From: Planctomycetota bacterium
Lineage (GTDB): Bacteria > Planctomycetota > J058
Assembly (NCBI GenBank): GCA_019636275.1
Contig: JAHBXY010000058.1
Location: 1 to 49,475 of the forward strand
Direction of reading: 5' to 3'
DNA length: 49,475 nucleotides
Positions 1 through 7,202 of this stretch are shown one piece after another (the stretch's first letter is position 1; every line of letters begins with the position of its first letter). The notes under the pieces are model-generated. The model did no database searches. It was not told the origin of the DNA and saw only the letters and a program-made list of their open reading frames with translations. A program made the translations under genes and the position numbers.

Positions 1-5
1 TTTAG

Positions 6-1979
6 TCAGAGCGCTTCGAGCGTGACGCTCCGCTCGCGCGGGGCGGCGCGCGCCACGCGCACGAGGAGCCGGTCGCCCGGGCGCGGCGGGGGCGACGGCT
101 CGCGCAGGGGCAGCTCGCGGTCGACCTCGGGCACGTAGACGGTGAGCCCGCCGCGTCCGTCGACGCGGCTGACGACGGCGTGCAGCGGCTCGACCCGCCG
201 CGCGAACCAGTCCACCAGCCAGTAGCGCTCGCGGTCGTCCATGGCCCGCTGGGCGCGCTTCTCGGCCGCCTCGACCCCGCCCTTGAGCCGCTCCATGGCG
301 GCGCGGTCGTAGGGCGCCGGCGCGCCGGCCAGGTGCGCCACGAGCTGGCGCTGGGCCAGGAGGTCGCTGACGCGGCGGATCGGCGACGTCCCCTGGACGT
401 AGGCGTCGACGCCGAGCATGCGGTGCGGCCCGGGCTCGACCGAGACGATCGTCGGCGGCAGGCCGCGCCGGCACAGCGGCGCGTAGAGCGGGTCGGCCGG
501 GTCGTGCGCCGGCGGGCGCACCGCCTTGGGCTGCGTGCGGAACAGCGCCGGCAGGCTCGCCTCGCGCAGGGCGCGCCCGAGCTGCGCGTTGAACAGGATC
601 ATCAGCTCCGACACGGCGAGGTGCGAGCTCGACTCGACGCGGGTCGACTTCACCTGCGGCGCCCCGTCGGGGCCGACGCGCATCTTGAGCTGCGGCAGGC
701 TGAGGAGCACGGCGCCGCGGCGGCGCCGCGCCTCCCGCAGGGCCGCCGCCGCGCGGACCGCCGGCTCGAGGGTCGCCGCGGCCTCGCCGCGCGGCTCCTC
801 GTCGTAGCCCAGCCGGGCGCCCACGCGCACGACGGAGGTCGTGAAGCGCGCCTCGGCCACGTCGCCCGCGGGCGTGATCCGCGCCACGAGGCTCACCGCC
901 CCGCGGTCCTCCCCGGCCACGAGGCTGGCCCGGTCGCCCAGCGCCGTCGGCAGCATGGGGACGACGGCCTCGGCGAAGTAGACCGAGGTCGCGCGGCGCA
1001 GCGCCTCGCGGTCGAGCGGGCCGTCGGGCGCGACGAGCTCCGTGAGCCTCGCGATGTGCACGGCGACCCACACGTCGTCGCCCTCGGGCCAGGCCGCCAG
1101 CGCGTCGTCGACCTCGCGCGTCTCGGGGTCGTCGATCGCCACGGCGAAGCGCCCGCGCAGGTCCTCGCCCGCGGGGGCGGGCCCCGGCGCCGCTGCCGCC
1201 GCGAGGACCGGCTCGCCGAACTCGAGCGGCAGGCCGAGGCGGTGCGGGGCCTCGTTGACGTGCGCCGGCAAGGCGCCGCCGCGCTCGAGCGCGGCGAGGA
1301 CCGCGTCGGGCCCGTCGAGGCCCAGGCGCCTGGCGAGGTGGCGCGACCAGGCCGCCTCCGGCGCCTGGTCGCCCTGAAGGGCGTAGGCGCGCAGGGCCTC
1401 GAGCCGCGCCCGCGCCGCCGGGTCGTCGGGCGCCTCGGCCAGCCCGCCCGGGAGCGCGCGCCGCGGCTCCCACCAGGCCGCCAGCGCGTCCTCCTGCCGC
1501 CGCTTCTCCGCCTCGCGCGCGCGCTGCTCGCGGATCCGCGTGCGCGTCTCGGCGTCGAGGCGCACGACCTCGCCCTGCTCGACGCGCAGCCCGGCCGTGA
1601 TCCAGCCCTCGGGGCCGTCGAGCGCCGCGACCAGCCGCGCGACGGCCTGGTCGCTCGCGTCGCCGAAGTAGAGCGTCGCCAGCTCGCCCAGCGTGTAGCG
1701 GCGCTCGTCGGTCAGCGCCGCGTCGAGGAGCGCCATGTCGAGCGCCTCGGCCCCCGCGGTCAGCTCGCGGCGCAGCGCGCGCAGGCGCTCGCGCAGCACG
1801 GGCGGGTCGTCCGACCGGAGCCGCGCGGCCAGGACGTGCAGGGTGCGCGAGTGGCGCAGCCGGTGCACCTCGCCCTGCTCGTCGATCAGGACCGAGTTCT
1901 TCGGCCCGGCGCCGCGCACGGCGCCCAGGCCCACGCCGTGGCGGTCCTGGAAGAAGACCACCTGGAGCTCGTCGGGCAT
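6..1979 (-). CDS. RNB-domain (RNase II/R family) exoribonuclease
   Basis: Likely a processive 3'-to-5' exoribonuclease for cytoplasmic RNA turnover. The 657-residue protein has a divergent, charged N-terminal half, then an RNB catalytic domain from about residue 275. It shows the acidic metal-binding cluster IDDPETREVDDA (D283/D284 and D291/D292) and, later, the TSPIRR motif that RNase II/R enzymes use near the active site. The last ~60 residues could be a degenerate S1-like RNA-binding domain. I chose the ATG at 1979 (MPDELQ) over an upstream in-frame codon at 2009, because a TACAAT hexamer lies 6 nt before it, compatible with a leaderless message. The gene is complete, with TGA at 6-8. It is divergent from the WD40 gene at 2051. 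Family assignment is firm; rnb versus rnr cannot be decided. Confidence 0.85.
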   Translation of the reverse strand: MPDELQVVFFQDRHGVGLGAVRGAGPKNSVLIDEQGEVHRLRHSRTLHVLAARLRSDDPPVLRERLRALRRELTAGAEALDMALLDAALTDERRYTLGELATLYFGDASDQAVARLVAALDGPEGWITAGLRVEQGEVVRLDAETRTRIREQRAREAEKRRQEDALAAWWEPRRALPGGLAEAPDDPAARARLEALRAYALQGDQAPEAAWSRHLARRLGLDGPDAVLAALERGGALPAHVNEAPHRLGLPLEFGEPVLAAAAAPGPAPAGEDLRGRFAVAIDDPETREVDDALAAWPEGDDVWVAVHIARLTELVAPDGPLDREALRRATSVYFAEAVVPMLPTALGDRASLVAGEDRGAVSLVARITPAGDVAEARFTTSVVRVGARLGYDEEPRGEAAATLEPAVRAAAALREARRRRGAVLLSLPQLKMRVGPDGAPQVKSTRVESSSHLAVSELMILFNAQLGRALREASLPALFRTQPKAVRPPAHDPADPLYAPLCRRGLPPTIVSVEPGPHRMLGVDAYVQGTSPIRRVSDLLAQRQLVAHLAGAPAPYDRAAMERLKGGVEAAEKRAQRAMDDRERYWLVDWFARRVEPLHAVVSRVDGRGGLTVYVPEVDRELPLREPSPPPRPGDRLLVRVARAAPRERSVTLEAL

Positions 1980-1985
1980 GGGCGC

Positions 1986-1991
1986 ATTGTA
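1986..1991 (-). promoter_or_regulatory. -10-like hexamer for a probable leaderless RNB-gene transcript
   Basis: Read on the minus strand the sequence is TACAAT, followed by gcgccc and the ATG at 1979. A transcription start about 7 nt after the hexamer would fall on the start codon, and there is no Shine-Dalgarno sequence. The placement matches other first genes in this window (24023, 33103, 33155). This is inference from spacing only. Confidence 0.45.
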
Positions 1992-2050
1992 CGGCCGCGC
2001 ACGCCCCACCGGCGCTTGCCCTCGCCGCGCGGGGCGCGGACGATCCGGCC

Positions 2051-2605
2051 ATGATCGAGCCGGACCGCCGCCGGGGCGCGGGCCCCACGTCCTACGACGA
2101 CGAGTGGACGACGCGCCGCTGCGAGGCCTGCGGCCTCGAGGTCGACGACCCGCCGCACACCATGCACCCGGACCTCGTCGCCGGCCTGGAGGACCTGGCC
2201 CGGCTGGTCGTCGCCGGCGCGGCCGCGCCCGGCGCCCCGTGCCGCGCGTGCGCCGGCGCGACGCGGGTCGTGGCCGTGCGCCGCCACACCTTCGTGCGCG
2301 AGGCGGGCCGCGACCTCGTGCTCGCCTGGAGCGCCGCCGCGCCCGACGGCGTGGCGCTGGCCTGGTCGACGGCGGCCGGCGACGAGCCGGCCGAGGCCGG
2401 GCCGGCGCTCGACGGGTGGCTGGCCCGCGATGCGGCGCTGCGCCACGTGCAGGCCTGCCAGGCCGTGTTCCAGGACGGGCGGGCGCTCGCGGCGGCGCGC
2501 GGCGCGGCCCGCTCGCGCGCCTCGAGCCGGCCTACCAGGCGCGGTTCGTGCCGGGCACCGGCGGGCGCCAGGCCGTCCTCATGCGCCGCGGCGTCCCCGG
2601 GCTGA
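2051..2605 (+). CDS. Zinc-ribbon/WD40-type protein, N-terminal part (frameshifted)
   Basis: This reads as the N-terminal portion of a gene that continues in another frame to 3477. The first ~150 residues carry two CxxC pairs (CEACG near residue 24, CRACA near residue 65) typical of a treble-clef or zinc-ribbon fold. A Val/Ala-rich strand region follows. Around 2495-2515 the sensible reading frame stops, and the remaining ~30 residues to the TGA are low-complexity Arg/Ser/Ala, typical of out-of-frame GC-rich DNA. The sequence resumes as ARLEPAYQARF in the frame one base back, so one base appears to be missing (or two gained). No function is known; it precedes a sulfite-oxidase-like gene in an apparent operon. 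Confidence 0.55.
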   Translation: MIEPDRRRGAGPTSYDDEWTTRRCEACGLEVDDPPHTMHPDLVAGLEDLARLVVAGAAAPGAPCRACAGATRVVAVRRHTFVREAGRDLVLAWSAAAPDGVALAWSTAAGDEPAEAGPALDGWLARDAALRHVQACQAVFQDGRALAAARGAARSRASSRPTRRGSCRAPAGARPSSCAAASPG

Positions 2606-3477
2606 CCCTCTGGGACGTCGAGCAGGGCGCGCCCCTGCGCCGCTGGGAGGAGGTCGCCGGGGCGCGCCTCTCGCTCTCGCCCGACGGCGCCCTGGCCTAC
2701 CTCCTGGCCTCGAACGGCGTCGTGCGCGTGCCCCTGGACGGCGCGCCCTGGTCGGTGCCGCTCCTCACCACGGGCGGCCTCCGCGCCATGGCGCTCGCGC
2801 CCGACGGCCGGACCCTGGCCACGGGCGACAGCCTGGGCGTCGTGCGCGTGTTCGAGGTCGATGCCTGGGTCGAGCGCCTGGCCCTCGCGCCGCTGACGAC
2901 CCCCGTGCACCTGCTCGCGTTCACGCGCGACGGCCGCCTGCTCGTCGGCAACTACGGGCAGCTCGAGGAGAACCGGGGGCCGATGGTCCGGCTGGTCGAC
3001 ACGACCACCGGCGCGCCCCTGCGCGAGTGGCCGCTCGTGGGCTCCGCGACCGCGATCTCCCCTGCTCCCGACGGCCGCGTCGTGGCCGTGGGCACCGGGC
3101 TGGGCCGGCTGTTCCTCCTCGACCTCGAGGGCGAGCGGCCGCCGCGCGTCCTGCGCGGCGAGCGGCGGCGCGAGGACCAGGCGTCGATCGCCGAGCCGCG
3201 CGCCAGCGACCAGGAGCTCAACGGCCTGGTCTTCTCGCCCGACGGCCGCTGGCTGACGGCGGCCTCCGGGCTCAACGGCATGGGCGAGCTGACGCTCTGG
3301 GACCTCGAGGCCGGGCGCGAGGTGGGAGGGCGCGCGCTCGTCGGGCGCCCCGTCGAGGCCCATGACCTCGACGCGGCCGACGACCCGCGCGGGCTGGGCC
3401 GGCGGCTCCTCCTGGCCGCCGGCGCGGGCGAGGTCGAGCTGTGGCTCTGGGCCGAGGAGGGGGAGGACCCGCGATGA
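2581..3477 (+). CDS. WD40-like beta-propeller protein, C-terminal part (frameshifted)
   Basis: This is the C-terminal continuation of the gene starting at 2051. I set the start at the first ATG in the frame (2581), although protein-like sequence already begins near 2515. It contains at least five propeller blades, recognisable by FSPDG-type turns and WD-type endings: LTLWDVEQG, LAPDGRTLATGDS, FTRDGRLLVG, PAPDGRVVAVG and VFSPDGRWLTAAS...LTLWDLEAG. Such propellers act as protein-interaction platforms. The TGA overlaps the ATG of the molybdoenzyme gene by 4 bp (ATGA), so the two are translationally coupled. The propeller may therefore serve the sulfite dehydrogenase system, which is inference. 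It may be one intact protein if the frameshift is a sequencing error. Confidence 0.6.
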   Translation: MRRGVPGLTLWDVEQGAPLRRWEEVAGARLSLSPDGALAYLLASNGVVRVPLDGAPWSVPLLTTGGLRAMALAPDGRTLATGDSLGVVRVFEVDAWVERLALAPLTTPVHLLAFTRDGRLLVGNYGQLEENRGPMVRLVDTTTGAPLREWPLVGSATAISPAPDGRVVAVGTGLGRLFLLDLEGERPPRVLRGERRREDQASIAEPRASDQELNGLVFSPDGRWLTAASGLNGMGELTLWDLEAGREVGGRALVGRPVEAHDLDAADDPRGLGRRLLLAAGAGEVELWLWAEEGEDPR

Positions 3478-4730
3478 ACGACGACGGCATCTCGCGCCGC
3501 GACCTGCTGCAGGCCGCCGGCCTGGGCGCGGGCGCCCTGGCGGTCGCGGGCCTGGCCCGCGGCCAGGAGCCCGCCCCGCCCTACACGGGCCCGGGGCCGA
3601 ACCCCTACTGGGGCTCGGTCGGGCCGCTGGTCGTCCTGCCGCAGAAGGCGCCGCTCATCCAGCTCACCGACCGCCCCGTGCAGCTCGAGACGCCGCGCCA
3701 CTGGTTCCTCGAGCCGATCACGCCCAACGCCGCCTTCTTCGTCCGCTGGCACCTCGACCCGCACCCGACGTCGGTCGACCTGTCGCGCTGGCGGCTGGCC
3801 GTCGAGGGCCACGTGGAGCGGCCGCTGTCGCTCTCGCTCGAGGACCTCGTGCGCCGCGACGACGTGACCGAGGTCGTGGCGGTGAACCAGTGCTCGGGCA
3901 ACTCGCGCAGCCGCTTCCAGCCGCGCGTGCCGGGCGCCCAGTGGGGCAACGGCGCCATGGGCTGCGCGCGCTGGACGGGCGTGCCGCTGCGGGCCCTCCT
4001 GCGCGACGCAGGCGTCAAGGCCGGCGCCGTGCAGGTCCAGCTCGAAGGCCTCGACCGCGGCCAGGGCCCGCCCGAGCTCGGCTCGGGGCGCTACCGGAAG
4101 GCGCTCGACCTCGAGGGCGACGCGCTCGACCGGGCCCTCGTGGCCTTCGGCATGAACGGCGAGCCGCTGCCGCTGCTCAACGGCTTCCCGGCGCGCGTGG
4201 TCGTGCCGGGGCTCTTCTCCACCTACTGGGTCAAGGCGCTGGCGCACGTGCGGGTCCTCGACCGGCCCGACGACGGCTTCTGGATGGCCCGCGCCTACCG
4301 CGTGCCGCTGACGCCGCGCGGGTCGACGACCCCGGCCGAGGCGGCGGGCGCGACCACGGCGCCGATCTCGACCATGCCCGTGCGCTCCTTCCTCGTCGCG
4401 CCGGACGGGAGCGCCAAGCTGCCGGTCGGGCTGCCGGTCGTCCTGCGCGGGCTGGCCTTCAGCGGCCGCGGCGCGGTCACGCGCGTCGACGTGTCGACCG
4501 ACGGCGGCGCGACCTGGCGCCAGGCGCGCCTGGGCGAGGACCTGGGGCCCTACGCCTTCCGCGCCTGGTCGGCGCCCTGGACGCCCGCGCGCCCGGGGCG
4601 CACGACGCTCTGCGTGCGCGCGCAGGACGCCTCGGGCGAGGTCCAGGGCGACGCGCCGGTGTGGAACCCGGGCGGCTACCTGTGGAACGCGATCGAGCGC
4701 CAGGAGGTGGTCGTTGGCCCGGCGTCCTGA
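3474..4730 (+). CDS. Sulfite oxidase-family molybdoenzyme (SorA/SoxC-like), Tat-exported
   Basis: Predicted periplasmic molybdopterin sulfite dehydrogenase, oxidising sulfite (or a related sulfur species) and passing electrons to cytochrome c. The 418-residue protein starts with a Tat signal (SRRDLL, then a hydrophobic Ala/Gly stretch to about residue 30). The molybdopterin-binding domain contains NQCSGNSRSRF with the molybdenum-ligating Cys140, followed by the QWGNGAMG region typical of the family. The C-terminal ~120 residues match the immunoglobulin-like dimerisation domain (VDVSTDGGATW). I chose ATG 3474, which overlaps the upstream stop, over the GTG-type start at 3441. The next gene, a diheme cytochrome c, overlaps its 3' end by 17 bp and is the obvious electron acceptor. 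Substrate is inferred from family and neighbour. Confidence 0.85.
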   Translation: MNDDGISRRDLLQAAGLGAGALAVAGLARGQEPAPPYTGPGPNPYWGSVGPLVVLPQKAPLIQLTDRPVQLETPRHWFLEPITPNAAFFVRWHLDPHPTSVDLSRWRLAVEGHVERPLSLSLEDLVRRDDVTEVVAVNQCSGNSRSRFQPRVPGAQWGNGAMGCARWTGVPLRALLRDAGVKAGAVQVQLEGLDRGQGPPELGSGRYRKALDLEGDALDRALVAFGMNGEPLPLLNGFPARVVVPGLFSTYWVKALAHVRVLDRPDDGFWMARAYRVPLTPRGSTTPAEAAGATTAPISTMPVRSFLVAPDGSAKLPVGLPVVLRGLAFSGRGAVTRVDVSTDGGATWRQARLGEDLGPYAFRAWSAPWTPARPGRTTLCVRAQDASGEVQGDAPVWNPGGYLWNAIERQEVVVGPAS

Positions 4731-5559
4731 GGCGCTCCTCCTCGCGCTCCTGCTCGCGGGCTGCCCCGGCTCGCCCCCGACCGGGTCGTCGACCGGGTCG
4801 TCCTCCGGGTCGTCGGCCCCGCCGTCGCTCGTGCCGCCGGGCGCCCTGGCGCAGCCGCTCTCGCGGCTGCCTGACGAGGGCCCCGTCTACGCGATCGACC
4901 CGCTCCCGGCGCGCACCCCGCCGCTCGTGCCCGGCGCCGGCCGCGACGCCCTCGTCGCCCACTGCTCGACCTGCCACTCGACGGCCTACGTGAGCCTGCA
5001 GCCGCCGCTGCCCGAGGCGGCCTGGCGGGCGACGCTCGACAAGATGCAGCGCACCTACGGCGCCGGCGTCCCCGAGGCCGCGGCCGAGGAGGTCCTGGCC
5101 TACCTCGTCGCGCACTACACGCCGGAGACGATCGAGGCCGCCTACGCGGCGCTCGCCGGCGCCCCGGCGGGCGGCGCCGACGTCGGCGCGCGCACCTACG
5201 AGGCCGCGTGCGCCCCCTGCCACCAGCCGGACGGGCGCGGGCTGCCGGGCGCGTTCCCGCCGCTCGTCGGGCACGCGCCGGCGCTCGCGGCCGCGCGGCG
5301 CGAGCACCTCGTGCGCCTGGTCCTCTTCGGCCAGCAGGGGCCGATCCAGGCCGGCGGGCAGCGGTTCGACGCGGCCATGCCGGGCGCGGGCCACCTGACC
5401 GACGAGGAGCTGGCCGGCGTCCTGAACTACGTCACGCGCGCCTGGGGCAACGACGCGCGCCTCCCGGCCAGCGCGGCGCCGTTCGCGCCCGAGGAGGTGG
5501 CGCGCGCCCGCGCCAGGCCGCTGACGCCGCGGGAGGTCCACGCGCAGCGAGGACCGTGA
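4714..5559 (+). CDS. Diheme cytochrome c lipoprotein, probable sulfite dehydrogenase electron acceptor
   Basis: The protein (281 residues) begins with a short lipoprotein signal ending at the lipobox LLAGC (Cys17), then a Ser/Gly/Pro linker, then two c-type haem domains. CSTCH at 84-88 lies in a SorB-like domain and CAPCH at 166-170 in a class I cytochrome domain, with a candidate axial Met in AAMPG (Met222). The start is TTG 4714, chosen because AGGAGG lies 6 nt upstream. Translation therefore begins inside the end of the molybdoenzyme gene. It probably sits at the outer face of the membrane and relays electrons from the sulfite oxidase-like enzyme. The end lies 3 bp from the convergent rsgA. 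Confidence 0.85.
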   Translation: MARRPEALLLALLLAGCPGSPPTGSSTGSSSGSSAPPSLVPPGALAQPLSRLPDEGPVYAIDPLPARTPPLVPGAGRDALVAHCSTCHSTAYVSLQPPLPEAAWRATLDKMQRTYGAGVPEAAAEEVLAYLVAHYTPETIEAAYAALAGAPAGGADVGARTYEAACAPCHQPDGRGLPGAFPPLVGHAPALAAARREHLVRLVLFGQQGPIQAGGQRFDAAMPGAGHLTDEELAGVLNYVTRAWGNDARLPASAAPFAPEEVARARARPLTPREVHAQRGP

Positions 5560-5562
5560 CGG

Positions 5563-6633
5563 TCACCGATCGATCTCCTTCTCACGCAGGCGCGCGTCGA
5601 CGGCGCGGCTCAGGCGCTTGTACTGCGCTCGGGCCACCCGGCGGGCCTCGGCGTCGCGCTTGCGGTCGGCGAAGGCCTGCTCGCGCTGGAGCCGGGCCCA
5701 GGCCTCGAGGCGGTCGGGGTCGAGGGTGCCCTCGTCGACGGCCGCCTGCACGGCGCAGCCGGGCTCGTGGCCGTGGCCGCAGTCGCGGAAGCGGCACGCG
5801 CGCGCCAGGTCCTCGACGTCCGCGAACACCACCTCGACGCCGCCCGCGTCGCCCGTCCACAGGCCCAGCTCGCGCATGCCGGGCGTATCGATCACCGCGC
5901 CGCCGCCGGGCACGAGGAACAGCTCGCGCGCCGTCGTCGTGTGGCGGCCCTTGCCGTCGACCTCGCGCACGCCCCCGATCTCCTGGCGGTCGGCCCCGAG
6001 CAGGCGGTTGGTCAGGGTCGACTTGCCCGCGCCCGAGGGCCCGAGGAGCACGGCCGTGCGCGCCGGGCGCAGGAGCGCGCGCAGGTCGTCGAGCCCGTCG
6101 TCGTCGTCCAGCCCGACGCCGACCCCCGGGACACCCGGGAGGGCGGCGGCGGTGTCGGCGAGGAGGTCGGCCGCGTCGTCGACGAGGTCGCACTTCGTGA
6201 GCACGAGGACGGGCGACGCCCCCGCCTCCCAGGCCAGCGCCGCCGCGCGCTCCAGGCGGCGCGGCTGCACCGCCCGGTAGCCGTCGGCCCCGGCCACGAG
6301 GAGCACGAGGTCGACGTTGGCCGCGACAGGCTGCGCGCGCGGCCGCGGCCCGGGGTCGCGGCGCACCAGGCACGAGCGCCGCGGCAGGACCGCGTGCACG
6401 GTCGCCGCGCCCTCGGCCGGGCGCGCCGTCACGGCGACCCAGTCGCCGGTGATGGGCAGGTCGGCGCCGGCGTGTCGCAGCCGGCCCGTGACCTGCGCCG
6501 TGAGGTCGCCCGCGGCGCTGGCCACGCGCCAGCGGTCACGATGCTGAGCGAGGACCCGGGCGGGCTGGCACCCGGGCGGCAAGAGGCGGTCGAGCGTCGC
6601 GTCCCAGCCGAACGCGAGGAGGTCGTTGGACAA
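5563..6633 (-). CDS. rsgA: Ribosome small subunit-dependent GTPase A
   Basis: Circularly permuted GTPase that helps late maturation of the 30S subunit. All hallmarks are visible in 356 residues: an N-terminal OB fold (about 35-100), G4 TKCD (146-149) before the P-loop GPSGAGKST (198-206), G3 DTPG (249-252), and a C-terminal zinc site formed by C280, C285, H287 and C293. The C-terminus is a basic helix rich in Arg and Lys, as usual. The start is TTG 6633 (SNDLLAF), with a weak AGGGAA upstream; no ATG in frame fits better. It is a stand-alone gene, convergent with the cytochrome gene 3 bp away. Confidence 0.95.
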   Translation of the reverse strand: MSNDLLAFGWDATLDRLLPPGCQPARVLAQHRDRWRVASAAGDLTAQVTGRLRHAGADLPITGDWVAVTARPAEGAATVHAVLPRRSCLVRRDPGPRPRAQPVAANVDLVLLVAGADGYRAVQPRRLERAAALAWEAGASPVLVLTKCDLVDDAADLLADTAAALPGVPGVGVGLDDDDGLDDLRALLRPARTAVLLGPSGAGKSTLTNRLLGADRQEIGGVREVDGKGRHTTTARELFLVPGGGAVIDTPGMRELGLWTGDAGGVEVVFADVEDLARACRFRDCGHGHEPGCAVQAAVDEGTLDPDRLEAWARLQREQAFADRKRDAEARRVARAQYKRLSRAVDARLREKEIDR

Positions 6634-6782
6634 GGTGTTCCCTGTTCATGTGTGAGGTGAGCCCGCGCGTCTCGCGCGCGAGCGTGTCCTGGACGTCGGT
6701 CGGCGCGTCGCCCGTCGTCAGGCGAGCGATCACGCAGGGGGCTGCGTCGACGTGCGCGCGGACGCGCGGCGCCCGTACGCCG

Positions 6783-6831
6783 CCGGAGGCGGGGCGCACC
6801 GGTCGCGGTCCCGCCCGGAGGCGGGGCGCAC
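6783..6831. repeat. 17-bp direct repeat, two copies
   Basis: The sequence ccggaggcggggcgcac occurs at 6783-6799 and again at 6815-6831, a 32-bp period. Both copies lie in non-coding DNA upstream of rsgA. Function unknown; possibly a protein-binding site or simple slippage. Confidence 0.6.
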
Positions 6832-6965
6832 GTGACGACGATCAGCCCGTGCGCCGGGGCGGCGAGGACGCGCGCGCGGCGAGGCGCGGCGTCACGTCGA
6901 GCGCGGGGGACGCGTCAGGGAGGGCGACGGTCCAGAGGTGGCGTGGCCCGGCAGGGCCAGGGACC

Positions 6966-7025
6966 TCAGCGCGCGACGGCCGGGGAGGCGGCGCAGAGCA
7001 CGGCAGCGAGCGAGTAGGCAGCCAT
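6966..7025 (-). CDS. Mini-ORF encoding a bare signal peptide (19 aa), possibly a broken gene
   Basis: On the minus strand a textbook Shine-Dalgarno (AGGAGG, 6 nt spacing) precedes an ATG at 7025 and the peptide MAAYSLAAVLCAASPAVAR, then TGA. This looks like a complete Sec signal with an Ala-x-Ala-type site and almost no mature protein. In the next frame the sequence runs on with AEVPGPAGPRHLWTV for about 42 codons to a stop near 6842, so a single-base frameshift could have cut a secreted protein of about 60 residues. It is either a remnant, a sequencing error or a true micropeptide or leader. No homologue recognised. Confidence 0.3.
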   Translation of the reverse strand: MAAYSLAAVLCAASPAVAR

Positions 7026-7096
7026 GGAGCACCTCCTGTCCGGGGACGCCCCAGTCTGCTCGCCGCCCCCGCGCCGGTCAAGGCCGCGCTGGTGAC

Positions 7097-7130
7097 GGGA
7101 CACGCGCGCCCCGCCGGGCGCGCGTGTCCC
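7097..7130. terminator. Perfect 15-bp GC hairpin, 4-nt loop
   Basis: The arms gggacacgcgcgccc (7097-7111) and gggcgcgcgtgtccc (7116-7130) are exact reverse complements around a cgcc loop. No T-tract follows on either strand, so if it is a terminator it is of the GC-hairpin-only kind. It lies 73 bp upstream of the alcohol dehydrogenase start and upstream of the minus-strand mini-ORF, so it could also be a regulatory structure in the leader of the dehydrogenase. Confidence 0.45.
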
Positions 7131-7202
7131 GCGCCGCCCGCGGCGTCAGGGCTCCTCCGACGGCACGCGCCATGAAGCCTCGTCCGGCAGAGGAGGTCCG
7201 CG

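Larger units (their letters stand above)
6634..7202. other. Largely non-coding 570-bp interval
   Basis: No convincing full-length gene is present. ORFs crossing it are low-complexity Arg/Ala/Pro readings of GC-rich DNA. It holds a 17-bp direct repeat (6783-6831), a 19-codon minus-strand ORF with a good ribosome binding site (6966-7025) and a perfect 15-bp hairpin (7097-7130). I see no tRNA-like cloverleaf. Confidence 0.5.

Noticed and set aside
2490..2520. Programmed -1 ribosomal frameshift in the WD40 gene
   Set aside because: I see no convincing slippery heptamer or placed pseudoknot; a sequencing or real indel is simpler. Left as a possibility in the findings.
6634..7202. tRNA or known small RNA in the longest intergenic stretch
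   Set aside because: No cloverleaf with a TTCGA-type T-loop or CCA end is seen on either strand.
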